A DNA stretch of 59,381 nt from Chloroflexota bacterium (GTDB taxonomy: Bacteria; Chloroflexota; Dehalococcoidia; Dehalococcoidales; JACQON01), in assembly GCA_016202545.1 (NCBI GenBank), contig JACQON010000024.1, forward strand, positions 1 to 59,381, given 5' to 3'. The notes under the pieces were generated by a model. That model ran no database searches and had not been told where the DNA came from. It saw nothing but the letters and a program-made list of their open reading frames with translations. The number at the start of each line of letters is the position of its first letter. Positions within the stretch are counted from its first letter, which is position 1. The translations under genes were made by a program, and so were the position numbers. This document shows positions 51,432 through 59,381 of the stretch, piece after piece.

Positions 51432-51899
51432 CTACTCTATACCCTTGAGCAAATTAGCCATCTCGATGGCGCTTGTCGCAGCTTGAAAACCCTTGTTCCC
51501 CGCTTTGGTCCCTGCCCGCTCGATAGCTTGTTCCAGGGTGTCGGCAGTGATTACCCCGTAAACGACCGGCAGGCCGCTGTCCAAGCTGACCCGGGCAATA
51601 CCCTTGGTAACTTCAGAGGCTACATACTCGAAATGAGGAGTCCCGCCACGAATTATCGCCGCCAGGCAGATAACAGCATCATACCGCTTGGTCAGAGCTA
51701 ATTTACTGGCCACCAGCGGGATTTCAAAAGCACCCGGCGTCCATGCCACCTCTATATCCTCCTCATTGACGCCGTGGCGAAGCAAGGCATCCTGTGCCCC
51801 CTCCAGCAGCTTCAGGGTAATAAACTCATTAAAACGGGATACCACCAGGCCGAATTTCAGCCCCTTCCCCAGCAACAGACCTTCAAAACGTTTGACCAT
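51432..51899 (-). CDS. ribH: 6,7-dimethyl-8-ribityllumazine synthase
   Basis: The penultimate enzyme of riboflavin synthesis condenses the butanone phosphate product of RibB with the pyrimidine product of RibD. The 155-aa protein has [35 protein letters not shown] (catalytic His) and [20 protein letters not shown], all typical. It is the last gene of the rib operon. Confidence 0.98.
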   Translation of the reverse strand: MVKRFEGLLLGKGLKFGLVVSRFNEFITLKLLEGAQDALLRHGVNEEDIEVAWTPGAFEIPLVASKLALTKRYDAVICLAAIIRGGTPHFEYVASEVTKGIARVSLDSGLPVVYGVITADTLEQAIERAGTKAGNKGFQAATSAIEMANLLKGIE

Positions 51900-51942
51900 C
51901 GCTATCTCCTTAGAATTTATTGCCTATCCCACTGGCCGGCCG

Positions 51943-53136
51943 CTATATGAGATGGCCCAGCTTTTTCCGTTTCGTCTCCAAGTAATCACGATTATAAGGA
52001 TTGGGAGCACAAACAATGGGTATCGTCTCCACTACCTGGAGGCCGTAGCCCTGTATGCCGATTACCTTTTTCGGATTATTGGTGAGCAGCCGTATGTTAT
52101 GTAAACCGAGGTCCGCCAGTATCTGGGCGCCTATGCCGTAATCACGCAAGTCCGGGGCGAAGCCCAGGGACACGTTGGCCTCGACAGTATCCATTCCCGA
52201 GTCCTGAAGGGCGTAAGCCCGAAGCTTGTTATGGAAACCCACTCCCCGCCCCTCCTGCCTCATGTAAAGGAAGACCCCCCGTTTCTCGCTGCCGATACTC
52301 TCCATTGCCAGAGTCATCTGCTCGCCGCAATCACAGCGAAGGCTGCCGAAGACATCGCCGGTAGTGCACTCGCTGTGGACCCGCACCAGCACCGGCTCCT
52401 CAGTAGATACATCTCCCATCACCAGGGCCATGTGCTCACCTGGCTCTATGTCGCTCCTGTAGGCAATAGCCCTGAACTCGCCGTATTTCGTGGGCAGCTT
52501 GGCTTCGGCCACACGGCGCACCAGCTTTTCCGTGCGCCGCCGATGGGCGATAATATCGGCTACAGTCACAATCTTGATACCAAACTTCTCGGACATCTCC
52601 TGAAGCTCAGGCAGACGCGCCATGGAACCGTCATCCTTCATTATCTCGCAGACGGCACCCGCCGGGTAAAGGCCGGCCAGCCTGGCCAGGTCAACTATAG
52701 CCTCGGTATGTCCCGCCCGCACCAGCACGCCGCCATCCCTGGCCCTCAATGGAAACATGTGCCCTGGCTGGACCAGGTCATCTGGCTTTGTCGCCGGGTC
52801 AATAATCGTCCTTATAGTTATAGCCCTGTCGGCGGCGGAGATACCGGTGCTTACCTTGTGTTTAGCCTCAACGGAAACAGTAAAAGCAGTGGAGAACTTT
52901 GACGTATTCTCCCTTACCATCAGGGGTATTCCAAGCTCGTCCAGGCGCCGGCCAGTAACCGGCATGCAGATTAACCCCCTGGCATGCCTGGCCATGAAGT
53001 TGATAGCCTCAGGGGTAACCTTCTCCGCAGCTATGGCGAGGTCGCCTTCGTTTTCTCTATCCGCATCATCTACTATTATGACAAAGCGGCCTGCCCTTAT
53101 CTCATCAATAGCTTCACTGATAGTTGCAAAGCCCAT
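51943..53136 (-). CDS. ribBA: Bifunctional DHBP synthase / GTP cyclohydrolase II
   Basis: A 397-aa fusion. Residues about 1-200 form 3,4-dihydroxy-2-butanone 4-phosphate synthase (DDADRENEGDLAIAAE, GHMFPLRARDGGVLVRAGHT EA-type segment). Residues about 205-397 form GTP cyclohydrolase II with the zinc site SECTTGDVFGSLRCDCGEQ and RQEGRGVGFHNKLRAYALQD. Both branches of riboflavin precursor formation are thus in one protein. It lies 43 nt upstream of ribH and 26 nt downstream of ribE. Confidence 0.98.
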   Translation of the reverse strand: MGFATISEAIDEIRAGRFVIIVDDADRENEGDLAIAAEKVTPEAINFMARHARGLICMPVTGRRLDELGIPLMVRENTSKFSTAFTVSVEAKHKVSTGISAADRAITIRTIIDPATKPDDLVQPGHMFPLRARDGGVLVRAGHTEAIVDLARLAGLYPAGAVCEIMKDDGSMARLPELQEMSEKFGIKIVTVADIIAHRRRTEKLVRRVAEAKLPTKYGEFRAIAYRSDIEPGEHMALVMGDVSTEEPVLVRVHSECTTGDVFGSLRCDCGEQMTLAMESIGSEKRGVFLYMRQEGRGVGFHNKLRAYALQDSGMDTVEANVSLGFAPDLRDYGIGAQILADLGLHNIRLLTNNPKKVIGIQGYGLQVVETIPIVCAPNPYNRDYLETKRKKLGHLI

Positions 53137-53162
53137 GCCTTCTACCTCCGAAAAGAGACCGT

Positions 53163-53795
53163 TCAGCCCTGGAGAAACCCATGCTCGTTTAGGAAGTCCG
53201 CCGTTATCCCCCCGTCACTGCCGCCCCGGTGGAAGCGCTCAACGTACTTGGCAATAACGTCTACCTCCAGATTAACCTGGTCGCCCACCCGTCTTTCGTT
53301 TAAAGTGGTGTGCTGCCGACTATACTCAACCATAGAAACCTGGAATGACCTGGTGTCATAGTCTACCACAGTCAAGCTTATGCCATCAACAGCGATAAAG
53401 CCCTTCCCCACGATGTAGCGCATGATGCCAGGGGGAGCCTCAAACCTGATAAGCGTGGCCCCCTCCCCTCTCACAATGGCGACAATCCTGCCCACATCAT
53501 CCACGTGTCCCTGGACCAGATGCCCACCCAGCCGGCCACCCAGAGTCATAGCCCGCTCCAGATTCACCCTGCCACCGACCTTCAACAGGCCAAGATTAGT
53601 CCGCTTCAGCGTTTCCAGCATTATGTCAACAGAAAAGGAGCCGGCATCAAAGCCAGTAACCGTCAGGCAAGCTCCGTTGACGGCGATACTTCCACCCAGC
53701 TCCATCCCTTCAAGGACACGGCTGGCGCTGATTACCAACTCCCCTGGTTTGACTAGGGTAACCTTGCCAACCTCCTCTATAATCCCAGTAAACAC
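53163..53795 (-). CDS. ribE: Riboflavin synthase, alpha chain
   Basis: A 210-aa protein that dismutates two ribityllumazines to riboflavin. It has the expected duplicated lumazine-binding barrels: MFTGIIEEVGKV with SIAVNGACLTVTGF in the first and VQGHVDDVGRI with IAVDGISLTVVDY in the second. It lies 17 nt after ribD in the operon. Confidence 0.97.
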   Translation of the reverse strand: MFTGIIEEVGKVTLVKPGELVISASRVLEGMELGGSIAVNGACLTVTGFDAGSFSVDIMLETLKRTNLGLLKVGGRVNLERAMTLGGRLGGHLVQGHVDDVGRIVAIVRGEGATLIRFEAPPGIMRYIVGKGFIAVDGISLTVVDYDTRSFQVSMVEYSRQHTTLNERRVGDQVNLEVDVIAKYVERFHRGGSDGGITADFLNEHGFLQG

Positions 53796-53812
53796 CTGAC
53801 CCTCCTGGCAAA

Positions 53813-54937
53813 CTAAACTGAAGTCCTGCCCGTCCCCGGCCTGACATAGCCGCTGACCAGCACGTCTTCGCCGGACATCTCTACCCTGACACGCTCCAGC
53901 TTGAACGAATCTGCTATTCTATCCACCCCCCTGCCGCCGACCGCCGTTCTTGCTCCATCCCCTCCGATGATAATCGGGGCAATAAAGGCAATAACCTTGT
54001 CCACCAGCCCACGGTCAAATAGAGAACCGAGGAGAATTTCGCCACCCTCCACCAGGACGCTGGTGATATTCCGCTCAGCCAGCACCTTCAGCAGCCTGCT
54101 CAAATCAACCCGGCCTTCTTGTTCAGGTAGCTCTAGCAGTTCTGCGCCGACCCCACCAAAAGCCCTCGCCTCCTCAGGCCGGGCCGGCCTGCCCAGGGCC
54201 AGGATTGTCTTGCCCGGCTGACTGAACACTTGAGCGGTCAGCGGAGTCCGCCCCTTGCCATCCACTATCACCCGGAGCGGTTGCTCCCGCGCCGTCCCTC
54301 CTCTGCCGCCACAACACCTGGCGGTAAGCCGGGGGTCGTCAATGATGATGGTATTGGCGCCGGTCATTATGGCGTCAGTAACGTAGCGCAGGTTATGGAC
54401 ATACTTCCTGGCTTCGGGACCGCTTATCCATTTGGAATCGCCGCTCCTGGCAGCAATCTTGCCATCCAGGCTTATGGCGAATTTGGCGGTGACAAAGGGC
54501 ATACCGGTAGTGATGAACTTGGTATAAGCCTCGTTGATTTCCGTGGCTTCTTCCTCATGCTCTCCCACGTACACCTTGACCCCTGCCGCGCCCAGGTCCT
54601 CCTTCCCCCGGCCTGAAACTATCGGGTTCGGGTCAACCATCGCCATGTGGACCTCAGTGATGCCGGCATTGATGATGCTCCGGGTGCAGGGCGGCGTCCG
54701 ACCGTAGTGACAGCATGGTTCCAGAGTGACATACATGGTCGCCTCGCGAGCGGCGCTACCGGCCTGCCTCAGGGCCACCACCTCAGCATGCCATGACCCG
54801 GCTGGCTGCGTATAGCCCTGTCCTACAATTACATCATCTTTGAGTATCACCGCCCCCACCGCCGGGTTGGGGCTAGCCTGTCCCAGGGCCAACTTCGCCA
54901 GCGACAGCGCCTGCTCCATATAGTCCATCACTGTCAT
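53813..54937 (-). CDS. ribD: Bifunctional riboflavin deaminase/reductase RibD
   Basis: A 374-aa fusion. The N-terminal zinc deaminase has SWHAEVVAL and TLEPCCHYGRTPPC. The C-terminal reductase (about 150-370) has KFAISLDGKIA, MTGANTIIIDDPRLT and LVEGGEILLGSLFDRGLVD. The ATG at 54937 was chosen because agggt lies upstream and MDYMEQALSLAKLALGQASP is the usual beginning; a TTG at 54976 would add 13 residues. It opens the operon. No FMN riboswitch was recognised ahead of it. Confidence 0.96.
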   Translation of the reverse strand: MTVMDYMEQALSLAKLALGQASPNPAVGAVILKDDVIVGQGYTQPAGSWHAEVVALRQAGSAAREATMYVTLEPCCHYGRTPPCTRSIINAGITEVHMAMVDPNPIVSGRGKEDLGAAGVKVYVGEHEEEATEINEAYTKFITTGMPFVTAKFAISLDGKIAARSGDSKWISGPEARKYVHNLRYVTDAIMTGANTIIIDDPRLTARCCGGRGGTAREQPLRVIVDGKGRTPLTAQVFSQPGKTILALGRPARPEEARAFGGVGAELLELPEQEGRVDLSRLLKVLAERNITSVLVEGGEILLGSLFDRGLVDKVIAFIAPIIIGGDGARTAVGGRGVDRIADSFKLERVRVEMSGEDVLVSGYVRPGTGRTSV

Positions 54938-55099
54938 TTTAACACCCTGCCCTGAAAAAGTGAACTTACACGTCAACCTGCCATCCTTCTACAAGCACGG
55001 GCCGGACTACGCTGGAATGGTTAAGGCTGATAGGGTATAATTAAGAGTGCCGAGGCACTTTTATGAGCATTTTAGCGTATCTGTAAAGGAAGATAAAAA

Positions 55100-55648
55100 A
55101 TGAAAGCTCTCCTTCGCCAAGCACTGGTGACGCTGCTGCTGACCGCAACTATCTTCTTTCTGCTGCAGTCTACAGTGCAGAGCTTCATCGTGGTAGGCTA
55201 CAGCATGGAACCCAGCCTGCATCAAGGACAGCGCCTCCTGGTAAACAAAGCCGCTAGTTTCCTCGGTGAACCTGAGCGGGGTGACATAATAGTCTTTCAC
55301 CCCCCTGATAACGGGCGGGCGGACTACATCAAGCGTGTCATCGGCCTGCCTGGCGAGTCCGTAGAGATAAAAGACGGCATGGTTTACATCCATAAAGACG
55401 GCCAGGTCCTGGCACTGGAGGAACCCTACGTTAAAGAGCATCCCAGGGACAATTTTGAGGGCGGCATAATCCCCGACGGCGAGTATTTTCTTCTCGGCGA
55501 CAACCGCAATAACAGCAGCGACTCTCGCCGGGGCTGGCTGGTGCCCCGCCGCAACATAATTGGCAAGGCCTGGCTGTCCTTGTGGCCGCCGTCCGAGTGG
55601 GGACTTGCCCCTAATCATCCTTTGCCGCAACAGCCAGCAACCGGGTGA
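55100..55648 (+). CDS. lepB: Signal peptidase I
   Basis: A 182-aa membrane-anchored protease that removes signal peptides from exported proteins. One N-terminal helix (about 8-28) precedes the catalytic Ser35 in VGYSMEPSLHQGQ; the catalytic Lys78 is in DYIKRVIGLPGE, and GDNRNNSSDSRRG is the conserved box E. The start has aaggaag upstream, and a TATAAT at 55036-55041 may be its -10 box. Confidence 0.96.
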   Translation: MKALLRQALVTLLLTATIFFLLQSTVQSFIVVGYSMEPSLHQGQRLLVNKAASFLGEPERGDIIVFHPPDNGRADYIKRVIGLPGESVEIKDGMVYIHKDGQVLALEEPYVKEHPRDNFEGGIIPDGEYFLLGDNRNNSSDSRRGWLVPRRNIIGKAWLSLWPPSEWGLAPNHPLPQQPATG

Positions 55649-55709
55649 GCCATGGGCAAAGAAAGCACTCCAAAATCTTGCCGTGAAGGTGATGGCCAAG
55701 GAGGACGCA

Positions 55710-56303
55710 TTGACGAAGTATAGCGCCGATGATGTGGAGAAAATCTTCGAAAAATCAGGGGCGATACTTAGAGGACATTTCCTCCTCACCGCCGGTCTGC
55801 ACTCCCCTATCTACTGGGAAAAGTTCCGCGTGCTGCAGTTCCCGGCGTATACGGAGCAGCTTTGCCGCATGGTGGCGTCCCACTTTGCCGGGCAAGGCGT
55901 CCAGGTAGTAGCCGGCCCCACCACCGGCGGCATTATTCTGGCCTTCGAGACAGCCAGACAGCTAGGCGTCCGCGGCATCTTTGCCGAGAAGACAGGCAGC
56001 GGACAGAGGGCTTTCCGGCGAGGTTTCAGCATCAGCCCTGGCGAGCGAGTTCTCATCGTAGATGATATTCTTACCACAGGCAGCTCCATACGTGAAGTTA
56101 TGGCAGCGGTGGCTGAGCAGGGGGGCACAGTGGTGGGAATCGGGGTGCTGGTTGACCGCTCCGAGCAAAAAATAGAGTTCGGCGTGCCTCTGTTCAGCTG
56201 TCACCGCTCAAAGACGCCGGCTTACCAGCCGCCGGACTGCCCTCTCTGCGCCGCCGGAGTCCCGCTGGTAAGACCCGGCAGTCCGGCCGAGCCGCCCGCC
56301 TGA
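55710..56303 (+). CDS. pyrE: Orotate phosphoribosyltransferase
   Basis: This adds orotate to PRPP to form OMP in pyrimidine synthesis. Starting at TTG 55710, which has a perfect aaggagg 5 nt upstream, the protein is 197 aa; the ATG at 55692 is an alternative. Motifs are SGAILRGHFLLTAGLHSPIY at the N-terminus and the PRPP loop VLIVDDILTTGSSIREV. The C-terminal extension with Cys-rich PDCPLCAAGVPL is typical of the PyrE group found in thermophiles, archaea and Chloroflexi relatives. It is 61 nt after lepB. Confidence 0.94.
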   Translation: MTKYSADDVEKIFEKSGAILRGHFLLTAGLHSPIYWEKFRVLQFPAYTEQLCRMVASHFAGQGVQVVAGPTTGGIILAFETARQLGVRGIFAEKTGSGQRAFRRGFSISPGERVLIVDDILTTGSSIREVMAAVAEQGGTVVGIGVLVDRSEQKIEFGVPLFSCHRSKTPAYQPPDCPLCAAGVPLVRPGSPAEPPA

Positions 56304-56338
56304 ACAAAGCCTTGAGAGCCGCGTAAGGCCTGGAGCAA

Positions 56339-56368
56339 TTGCCACAAAGCTGCTCTATCGCTTATAAT
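56339..56368 (+). promoter_or_regulatory. tRNA-Ala promoter
   Basis: TTGCCA (56339-56344) and TATAAT (56363-56368) are spaced by 18 nt, placing the start about 8 nt before the tRNA. Confidence 0.6.
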
Positions 56369-56382
56369 ACCCTGTGGCGCAT

Positions 56383-56455
56383 GGGGCCGTAGTTCACTTG
56401 GGAGAACGCTTGATTTGCATTCAAGAGGTAGGGGGTTCGAATCCCCCCGGCTCCA
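56383..56455 (+). tRNA. tRNA-Ala (TGC)
   Basis: A 73-nt tRNA. The acceptor GGGGCCG pairs with CGGCTCC, the anticodon stem is CTTGA/TCAAG with loop TTTGCAT giving TGC, the T loop is TTCGAAT and the discriminator is A. CCA is not encoded (tat follows), unlike the six other intact tRNAs in the window. Confidence 0.95.
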
Positions 56456-56487
56456 TATTCAGTCACTTCTTTGCTGTAATGGAACCG

Positions 56488-57986
56488 TTACTCCTTGTGA
56501 ATCACTATGCTCCCCCCAGCGATAGCGGTTACAGGGTCAATAGTGTCCTCGGCTCCAATCTGGTTATCATAGACAATGTCTCCAGTGGCTTTGTCCCATA
56601 TTTTGATGCGAAACTTGTCTACGCCGCTACCCCCGCTAATCTCCCCGTCGATGGCAGTGAGCATAAATCCATACTGCCCCACATTGTTGATTGTTCCAAT
56701 GCCTTTGTACTGTGCGCGTGCTCCAGAGACCACAAGCCACTCATATGCATCCGAATGGAAGTTCAGATCGGCTACTTTGAATTGGAATTCCGTCTGACCG
56801 CTCGGCGTGTTTGCGCCTTTCTGATACTTGGACACGAAACCAAAGTTCGCCTTTCCCACTAGAGATGGGTTGGTAGGAAAAGCACCAACCGGCGAGTTGA
56901 TCCAGCCACCGCCGGTAACGTATCCACCATCAGGATTGTAAACTACCACCAGTGCATCATCAGTTGCCTGTAAGCCCAAATTATCAGTCACGGTCAGCAA
57001 TATTTGGTACACTCCAGCCTCAGTATAATAATGCGTCGTCGAGGTGCCTTCAGTGGTTGTACCATCCCCAAAACTCCACTCATACGAAACTATAGTTCCG
57101 TCATGGTCATTAGATGCTGAAGCATCAAAGAGGAAATCAGAGCCTACAGCAGCAACAGGGGGAGTAACCCTTATCTGTGCTGTTGGTGGTAGATTTACCC
57201 TATGTGACCACGATAAGCGGTAATCTGCGCCGGGGCCGGTCGTCAGACGCGTCTGATCGCTACCGTCAGCATTCATAACATAGATTTTCCAGTTACCATC
57301 CCGAGTACTGCTGAAGGCAATTTTGCTACCGTCGGGTGACCACACCGGGTCGGCGTCATCAGCTGAATTGGATGTGAGCCGGGTCTGATTACCACCATCA
57401 GCATTCATAACGTAGATTTCCCAGTTACCGTCACGATAGGAGGCAAAGAGTATTTTAGCACCGTCAGGAGACCATTTTGGCGTATAATCATTACCCGTGG
57501 CGTATGTAAGCCGGGTCCGACCACTACCATCAGCATTCATCACATAAATTTCTGCAGCATCTCCCGCCATAAAAGTAATTTGCTTCCCATCTGGCGACCA
57601 ATCCGGCGCCCAGTCTCCACCTGGATTGTACGTTATCCGCGTCTGATTGTTGCCATCAGCATTCATCACATAAATCTCGTAATCGCCGTCACGGGCAGAC
57701 ACAAAAGCTATCTTCGTACCGTCTGGCGACCAAGCGGGGAGGTAATCTAATACAGTGTTGTGGGTTAGCTGTATCTCGTTGGTGCCGTCAGCATTCATGA
57801 CATGGATTTCGCCATCGCCGGGCCAATAACGGTCAAATGCAATCTTAGTAGCATCGGGCGACCAAGCGGGATCATAATCCCTTACACTATTGTTGGTCAA
57901 ACGTCTCAGATTAGTGCCGTCAGCATCCATCACATATATCTCAAAGTTGCCGTCGCGGTCCGAAGAGAAAGCAATCTTTCCTTCTG
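56488..57986 (-). repeat. Near-identical propeller-blade repeats within the TolB-like gene
   Basis: From about 57250 to 57986 the same block (GCATTCAT followed by the atg-based motif for YVMNADG) recurs about every 125 nt, six times, with high DNA identity. Copy number could change by recombination. Confidence 0.6.
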
Positions 57987-58068
57987 CAGACTGTCCCTGA
58001 GCCTCTACTATGTTCAGCGAAACAAAAAGTAAAACTGTTAGAATTGAGGTAAAGAGCGTTTTTGTCAT
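56488..58068 (-). CDS. Secreted TolB-type beta-propeller protein with PKD domain
   Basis: The start ATG 58068 has aggaggt 6 nt upstream, giving 526 aa. A signal peptide ([20 protein letters not shown]) is followed by about six PD40/TolB blades, each with the pattern [13 protein letters not shown]...TRLT...PxWSPDGxKIAF. A PKD domain (about 300-380; [20 protein letters not shown]) comes next, then a C-terminal beta domain starting [17 protein letters not shown] of the kind seen after such modules in secreted proteins. No membrane anchor was seen. TolB itself works with Pal, but propeller-PKD proteins outside that system are probably extracellular binding proteins. Confidence 0.87.
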   Translation of the reverse strand: MTKTLFTSILTVLLFVSLNIVEAQGQSAEGKIAFSSDRDGNFEIYVMDADGTNLRRLTNNSVRDYDPAWSPDATKIAFDRYWPGDGEIHVMNADGTNEIQLTHNTVLDYLPAWSPDGTKIAFVSARDGDYEIYVMNADGNNQTRITYNPGGDWAPDWSPDGKQITFMAGDAAEIYVMNADGSGRTRLTYATGNDYTPKWSPDGAKILFASYRDGNWEIYVMNADGGNQTRLTSNSADDADPVWSPDGSKIAFSSTRDGNWKIYVMNADGSDQTRLTTGPGADYRLSWSHRVNLPPTAQIRVTPPVAAVGSDFLFDASASNDHDGTIVSYEWSFGDGTTTEGTSTTHYYTEAGVYQILLTVTDNLGLQATDDALVVVYNPDGGYVTGGGWINSPVGAFPTNPSLVGKANFGFVSKYQKGANTPSGQTEFQFKVADLNFHSDAYEWLVVSGARAQYKGIGTINNVGQYGFMLTAIDGEISGGSGVDKFRIKIWDKATGDIVYDNQIGAEDTIDPVTAIAGGSIVIHKE

Positions 58069-58098
58069 GGTTACACCTCCTATTTTGTTCCGTCTCAA

Positions 58099-58381
58099 GA
58101 TTTCAATTATGTTTGATTATATCACGATATAATTAATAAACAAATATATATTGTTGAAAGAGCCGCTACATGCACTCTTATTTGAGAGTTCTTATGAGTT
58201 GAGCCTTCTTAGCTTGGCAAAGCTAATGGGAGAGACTAAATCTTAAACGCCATCTCAAAAGTTCTACCTATTGATACCTCATCTCCATTTTCATACAATC
58301 CTGTCAAAGTTATCAATATGTGTAACCATCTATTTATATAGCCAACTCCGAATTTGTTAATATACTGTTGAGGCTTATTCG
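58099..58381. other. AT-rich intergenic stretch
   Basis: Apart from the promoter palindrome, this AT-rich gap shows no convincing ORF, RNA or repeat. Its composition differs from the GC-rich genes around it. Confidence 0.5.
58116..58133. promoter_or_regulatory. 18-nt palindrome over the TolB-like gene -10 box
   Basis: ATTATATC-ac-GATATAAT has perfect 8-bp arms. On the minus strand its TATAAT (58121-58116) with TTGTTT (58143-58138) 16 nt upstream makes a promoter for the propeller gene. The plus strand carries a symmetric TATAAT (58128-58133), so it could also be a divergent -10. Confidence 0.5.
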
Positions 58382-58567
58382 ATGACCAATAAATCTAATG
58401 GTGAGGCAAAATCCCAAAAGATAGAAGTCTTCGTCGTAATGAAGGATGGCACTGATTATTGCCTTTCCCCAAATCGCCCTCTGGTTGCCCAGTATGATGA
58501 GCCACGCATAATGCCCCCGAGGTTACATCAGAAATTAACTAAGAGGGTGGCTTGGCAACGGACTTGA
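58382..58567 (+). CDS. Hypothetical 61-aa protein
   Basis: A short ORF encoding a basic soluble protein (MTNKSNGEAKSQKIEVFVVM at the start). No good ribosome site precedes it. It ends 80 nt before the ubiD paralogue. The family is not recognised and it could be chance. Confidence 0.3.
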   Translation: MTNKSNGEAKSQKIEVFVVMKDGTDYCLSPNRPLVAQYDEPRIMPPRLHQKLTKRVAWQRT

Positions 58568-58647
58568 CAGGAATTAAGGCGAGGTCTACTATTTTGATAA
58601 ACTAACCCGCCGAATGAATTGAAATTCAGGCGAAGGAGGCCTCCAAG

Positions 58648-59381
58648 ATGCCATTCAAAGACTTAAGGGAGTTCATCGATAGTTTAGAGAAGGCGGGTGA
58701 TGTCCGACAGATAGCGGAGGAGGTTGATTGGAACCTTGAGGCTGGAGCGATTGTCCGCTGGTGTAACGAGCACAGCCTGCCCGCCCCCTTCTTCCAGAGG
58801 GTCCAGGACTACCCGGGCCACCGCATCTTCGGCACGCCCCTGGGCACGCTGAGGCGCCTGGCAATCGCCATGGATATGGACCCCAATACCTCAACCAGAG
58901 AGCTGCAGGAGGAGTACCTGAAGCGAAAGCAGCGCCCGATAAAGCCGGTGCTGGTGAAAGATGGCCCGTGCAAGGAGAATATCCGTACCGGAGGCAAGGT
59001 GGACTTGCTTGAGTTCCCCGTGCCCGTTATCCACGAAGGCGACGGTGGGCGTTTCATCGGCACCTGGCACCTGGATATTTGCAAGGACCCGGATACCGGC
59101 TGGGTAAACTGGGGCATGTACCGGCACCAGGTACATTCTAAAGATGCCGCTGGAGTGCTGGCAGAGCCATACACTCACCTCGGGTCACTGCTGAGGCAGA
59201 AGTACCAGGTGAGAGGCCAGCCGATGGAGGTGGCCATCGCCATAGGCAGCGAGCCCATATCCACCTTTGCCGCTTCAACCCCGGTGCCATACGGGGTATC
59301 GGAGGTTGATATAGCCGGCGGCCTGCGCGGCGAGCCGCTGGAGATGATAAAATGCGAGACCATAGACCTGGAGGTCCCGGC
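58648..59381 (+). CDS. UbiD-family decarboxylase, N-terminal part (runs off the window)
   Basis: A partial gene: 244 codons are visible and the window ends inside it. The start is ATG 58648 with aaggagg 9 nt upstream. The sequence MPFKDLREFIDSLEKAGDVR is nearly the same as the UbiD at 6652-8082, and the similarity continues through TSTRELQEEYL, VKDGPCKEN, HEGDGGRFIGTWHLDI and GWVNWGMYRH. They are clear paralogues, here in the opposite orientation. The catalytic EGPFGEYTG region lies beyond the end. Cofactor prFMN and a separate UbiX are expected. Confidence 0.93.
   Translation, partial: MPFKDLREFIDSLEKAGDVRQIAEEVDWNLEAGAIVRWCNEHSLPAPFFQRVQDYPGHRIFGTPLGTLRRLAIAMDMDPNTSTRELQEEYLKRKQRPIKPVLVKDGPCKENIRTGGKVDLLEFPVPVIHEGDGGRFIGTWHLDICKDPDTGWVNWGMYRHQVHSKDAAGVLAEPYTHLGSLLRQKYQVRGQPMEVAIAIGSEPISTFAASTPVPYGVSEVDIAGGLRGEPLEMIKCETIDLEVP

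Noticed and set aside
54938-55099. FMN riboswitch upstream of the rib operon
   Set aside because: The conserved RFN element sequences were not found in this short gap.
55061-55789. 242-aa minus-strand ORF across lepB and pyrE
   Set aside because: It covers two well-identified genes in antisense and has no family features.
57250-57986. CRISPR-like regular repeat
   Set aside because: Period about 125 nt and in-frame blade motifs show it is a coding repeat, not a CRISPR array. No cas genes are present.

Overview
The window looks like chromosomal DNA of an anaerobic bacterium of the Dehalococcoidia type (Chloroflexota). That placement is an inference. It rests on the GC-rich housekeeping gene set, a translin-family gene, a ThiD2-ThiE fusion, an R3H/AAA ATPase beside pdxST, a K+-dependent membrane pyrophosphatase, a digeranylgeranyl-reductase-like flavoprotein, paired UbiD decarboxylases and a TRAP-permease remnant. 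No rRNA, CRISPR array or intact transposase gene was seen.

Layout. Positions 296-5630 (minus) hold an iron-uptake operon: two FTR1-type permeases, one fused to a DUF2318 Fe-S/Cys domain, then two FtsX/MacB-like permeases and an ATPase. A DtxR-family regulator lies just upstream (5845-6543). Both promoters overlap TTAG-N6-CTAA palindromes, so a small iron/manganese regulon can be read from the sequence. A UbiD decarboxylase follows (6652-8082), then a 1 kb gene-poor stretch with a decayed TRAP DctM gene and a tRNA-Pro.

Positions 9379-18257 (plus) are a dense housekeeping run: pdxS, pdxT, R3H ATPase, tmk, rnhB, yraN, thiD2-thiE, translin-like and hppA. A metallo-hydrolase, an AT-rich nucleotidyl-cyclase gene of foreign appearance, a half tRNA-Thr, glyS and sbcD come next. 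Positions 24215-28320 (minus) hold purine salvage (PRTase, adenine deaminase, hpt) and a prenyl reductase-like gene. From 28484 (plus) come pyrG, an FSA/transaldolase, rho, a DUF503 gene, an MrfA-like helicase and a split transketolase; plsY follows on the minus strand.

Positions 37246-39025 form a tRNA cluster (Leu, Cys, Gly, Leu, Trp) mixed with two small phage-type regulators, a lipoprotein and a small membrane protein. A chimeric pseudogene (glf head joined to a cyclase tail) precedes a second, full-length transketolase with rpiB. After a tRNA-Arg come HAD hydrolase, acpP and nusB (minus), then a fatty-acid degradation module (acyl-CoA ligase, SDR, 3-hydroxyacyl-CoA dehydrogenase, thiolase, acyl-CoA dehydrogenase; 44468-50325). 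The complete riboflavin operon ribD-ribE-ribBA-ribH (51432-54937, minus) is followed by lepB, pyrE, tRNA-Ala and a secreted TolB-propeller/PKD protein. The window ends inside a second UbiD gene paralogous to the first.

Intergenic DNA carries at least two dispersed repeat families: three-hairpin palindromic units and 'TGTCATTGCGAG...GAAGCAATCT' units. One is nested in the other, and a 27-nt sequence is shared between a repeat and the broken tRNA. No single spectacular new system was identified. The strongest leads are the DtxR-box regulon on a P19-less FTR1 locus, the nucleotidyl cyclase with an altered transition-state residue, the interrupted tRNA-Thr, the repeat families and the EF-Tu-domain-2-like mini-protein.
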